From Dokdonella sp. (GTDB lineage: Bacteria > Pseudomonadota > Gammaproteobacteria > Xanthomonadales > Rhodanobacteraceae), in contig JADJQH010000008.1 in NCBI GenBank assembly GCA_016712865.1, positions 744,001-808,000 on the forward strand: a stretch of DNA of 64,000 bases. The letters run 5' to 3'. A model generated the notes under the pieces. It saw only the letters and a program-made list of their open reading frames with translations. It did no database searches and had not been told where the DNA came from. The translations under genes were made by a program, and so were the position numbers. Within the stretch, counting starts at the first letter, position 1, and every line of letters starts with the position of its first letter. Of the stretch, positions 63,190 through 64,000 are shown in pieces.

Positions 63190-64000
63190 TCACTTGCGCT
63201 CGGCGGCACTCGCCTCGCGGATGCCGCGGAACTCGGAATCCTTGCCCCATTGCGGCCAGCCGCGTGAATTGGCGAGCTCGCTGCCCAATTGATAAAGCAT
63301 CGGCAGGTCGTGGACCATGCCGGCAAAGGTCCAGCTTTCCTCGAACTCGTCGGCCGGTTGGTGGTAACGCTTTTCCACATAGTCCTTTCCAGCGGCTTCC
63401 CCGGCGGCGATGCCGCCTTCAACCAGATCGTTGCCCGAGCCGTAGGAGAGCGCCGGGACGCCGCGCTTGGCAAAGCCGAAATGATCGGAGCGGAAGAAAT
63501 GTCCGGCTTCCGGATGCGGGTCGGTGACATAGGCCATGCCGTTGGCCTTGCCGATCGCGATCAGCGCATCAAGCAGGTCCGATTTGGCGCTGCCTGAAGT
63601 GGTGAAATTGCGCGCCACGCCAGTGGGGTCCAGTGCGTCGGTGTTGATCACCGCCACCGTGGTGGCCAGCGGGTACAGCGGCTTGGATGCGTAGTACTCC
63701 GAACCGAGCAGGCCCTTCTCCTCGGCAGTGACGGCGAGGAACACCACCGAGCGCTGTGGCTTCGGTGCATGCGCATAGGCGCGCGCCATCTCGATCAGTG
63801 CCGCGGTGCCGGTCGCGTTGTCCACGGCTCCGTTGTAGATGGTGTCGCCTTCGGCATCCGCCTGGCCCATGCCAAGATGATCCCAGTGTGCGCTGTAGAT
63901 CACCGTCTCGTCCGGGTACTTGCTGCCCTCGATGCGGCCGACGATATTCTGCGACGTGATCACCTCGGCATCCACGGCGTAGTCGGCGCTGAAGGATTCA
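63190..64000 (-). CDS. M28-family metallopeptidase, partial at window end
   Basis: The C-terminal 270 residues of an M28 (zinc aminopeptidase) protein; the N-terminus, and probably a signal peptide, lie beyond the right edge. The frame is open to position 64000. The two-zinc set is visible: His in SAHWDHLG, Asp in NGAVDNATG, Glu pair in TAEEKGLLGSEY, Asp in NTDALDP and His in RYHQPADE. Substrates of such enzymes are N-terminal peptides. It is on the same strand as the S8 gene. The fragment is otherwise intact. Confidence 0.92.
   Translation of the reverse strand, partial: ESFSADYAVDAEVITSQNIVGRIEGSKYPDETVIYSAHWDHLGMGQADAEGDTIYNGAVDNATGTAALIEMARAYAHAPKPQRSVVFLAVTAEEKGLLGSEYYASKPLYPLATTVAVINTDALDPTGVARNFTTSGSAKSDLLDALIAIGKANGMAYVTDPHPEAGHFFRSDHFGFAKRGVPALSYGSGNDLVEGGIAAGEAAGKDYVEKRYHQPADEFEESWTFAGMVHDLPMLYQLGSELANSRGWPQWGKDSEFRGIREASAAERK

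Overview
The window is GC-rich DNA from a gammaproteobacterium, most likely of the order Lysobacterales (Xanthomonadales). The main evidence is a fused aspartate kinase/diaminopimelate decarboxylase next to the alternative peptidoglycan pair MurL/MurD2, a XanB-type bifunctional mannose enzyme behind rfbACD, an IPTL-CTERM surface protein, and many short palindromic intergenic repeats. No rRNA, tRNA or CRISPR array was seen.

Layout: 1-8.1 kb holds a reductase-like gene, a secreted glutaredoxin, a DUF4442/CnoX pair, a minus-strand operon (cupredoxin, sensor serine/threonine kinase, porin) and a phasin-like gene. 8.1-8.4 kb holds two abutting MITE-like elements, followed by a secreted amidohydrolase. 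10-23.2 kb is the housekeeping series leuS-lptE-holA-nadD, split by a 7.2-kb gene for a giant secreted repeat protein. 23.5-32.2 kb holds a di-heme cytochrome plus patatin operon (the patatin has an in-frame stop), an 870-bp palindromic repeat array, a second di-heme cytochrome, and a diaguanylate cyclase gene with both a MITE insertion and a one-base frameshift. 32.4-42.9 kb is a minus-strand defence block: vapBC, hsdM, hsdS, a DUF262/DUF1524 nuclease, hsdR and a YgjP-like metallopeptidase.

43.1-50.4 kb holds an enoyl-CoA hydratase-like gene, a PCu(A)C copper chaperone, then lysAC, a small membrane protein, murL and murD2, which link meso-diaminopimelate supply to muropeptide synthesis. 50.8-55.5 kb holds a dienelactone hydrolase and the nucleotide-sugar operon rfbA-rfbC-rfbD-xanB. 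55.6-64 kb holds an S9 peptidase, a TonB-domain-like protein, pgi, an S8 subtilase and a partial M28 peptidase, so the end of the window is rich in secreted peptidases.

The best-supported novel signal is a 110-bp MITE-like family with three copies here. One copy sits in frame at the start of the GGDEF gene, flanked by TTAA on both sides; removing 114 bp restores a normal signal peptide. Other items of interest are the sensor-kinase operon, the cytochrome/patatin unit, the DUF262 nuclease inside a type I restriction operon, and the IPTL-CTERM giant gene inserted in the leuS-nadD cluster. All functions are inferred from reading the sequence; no searches were run.
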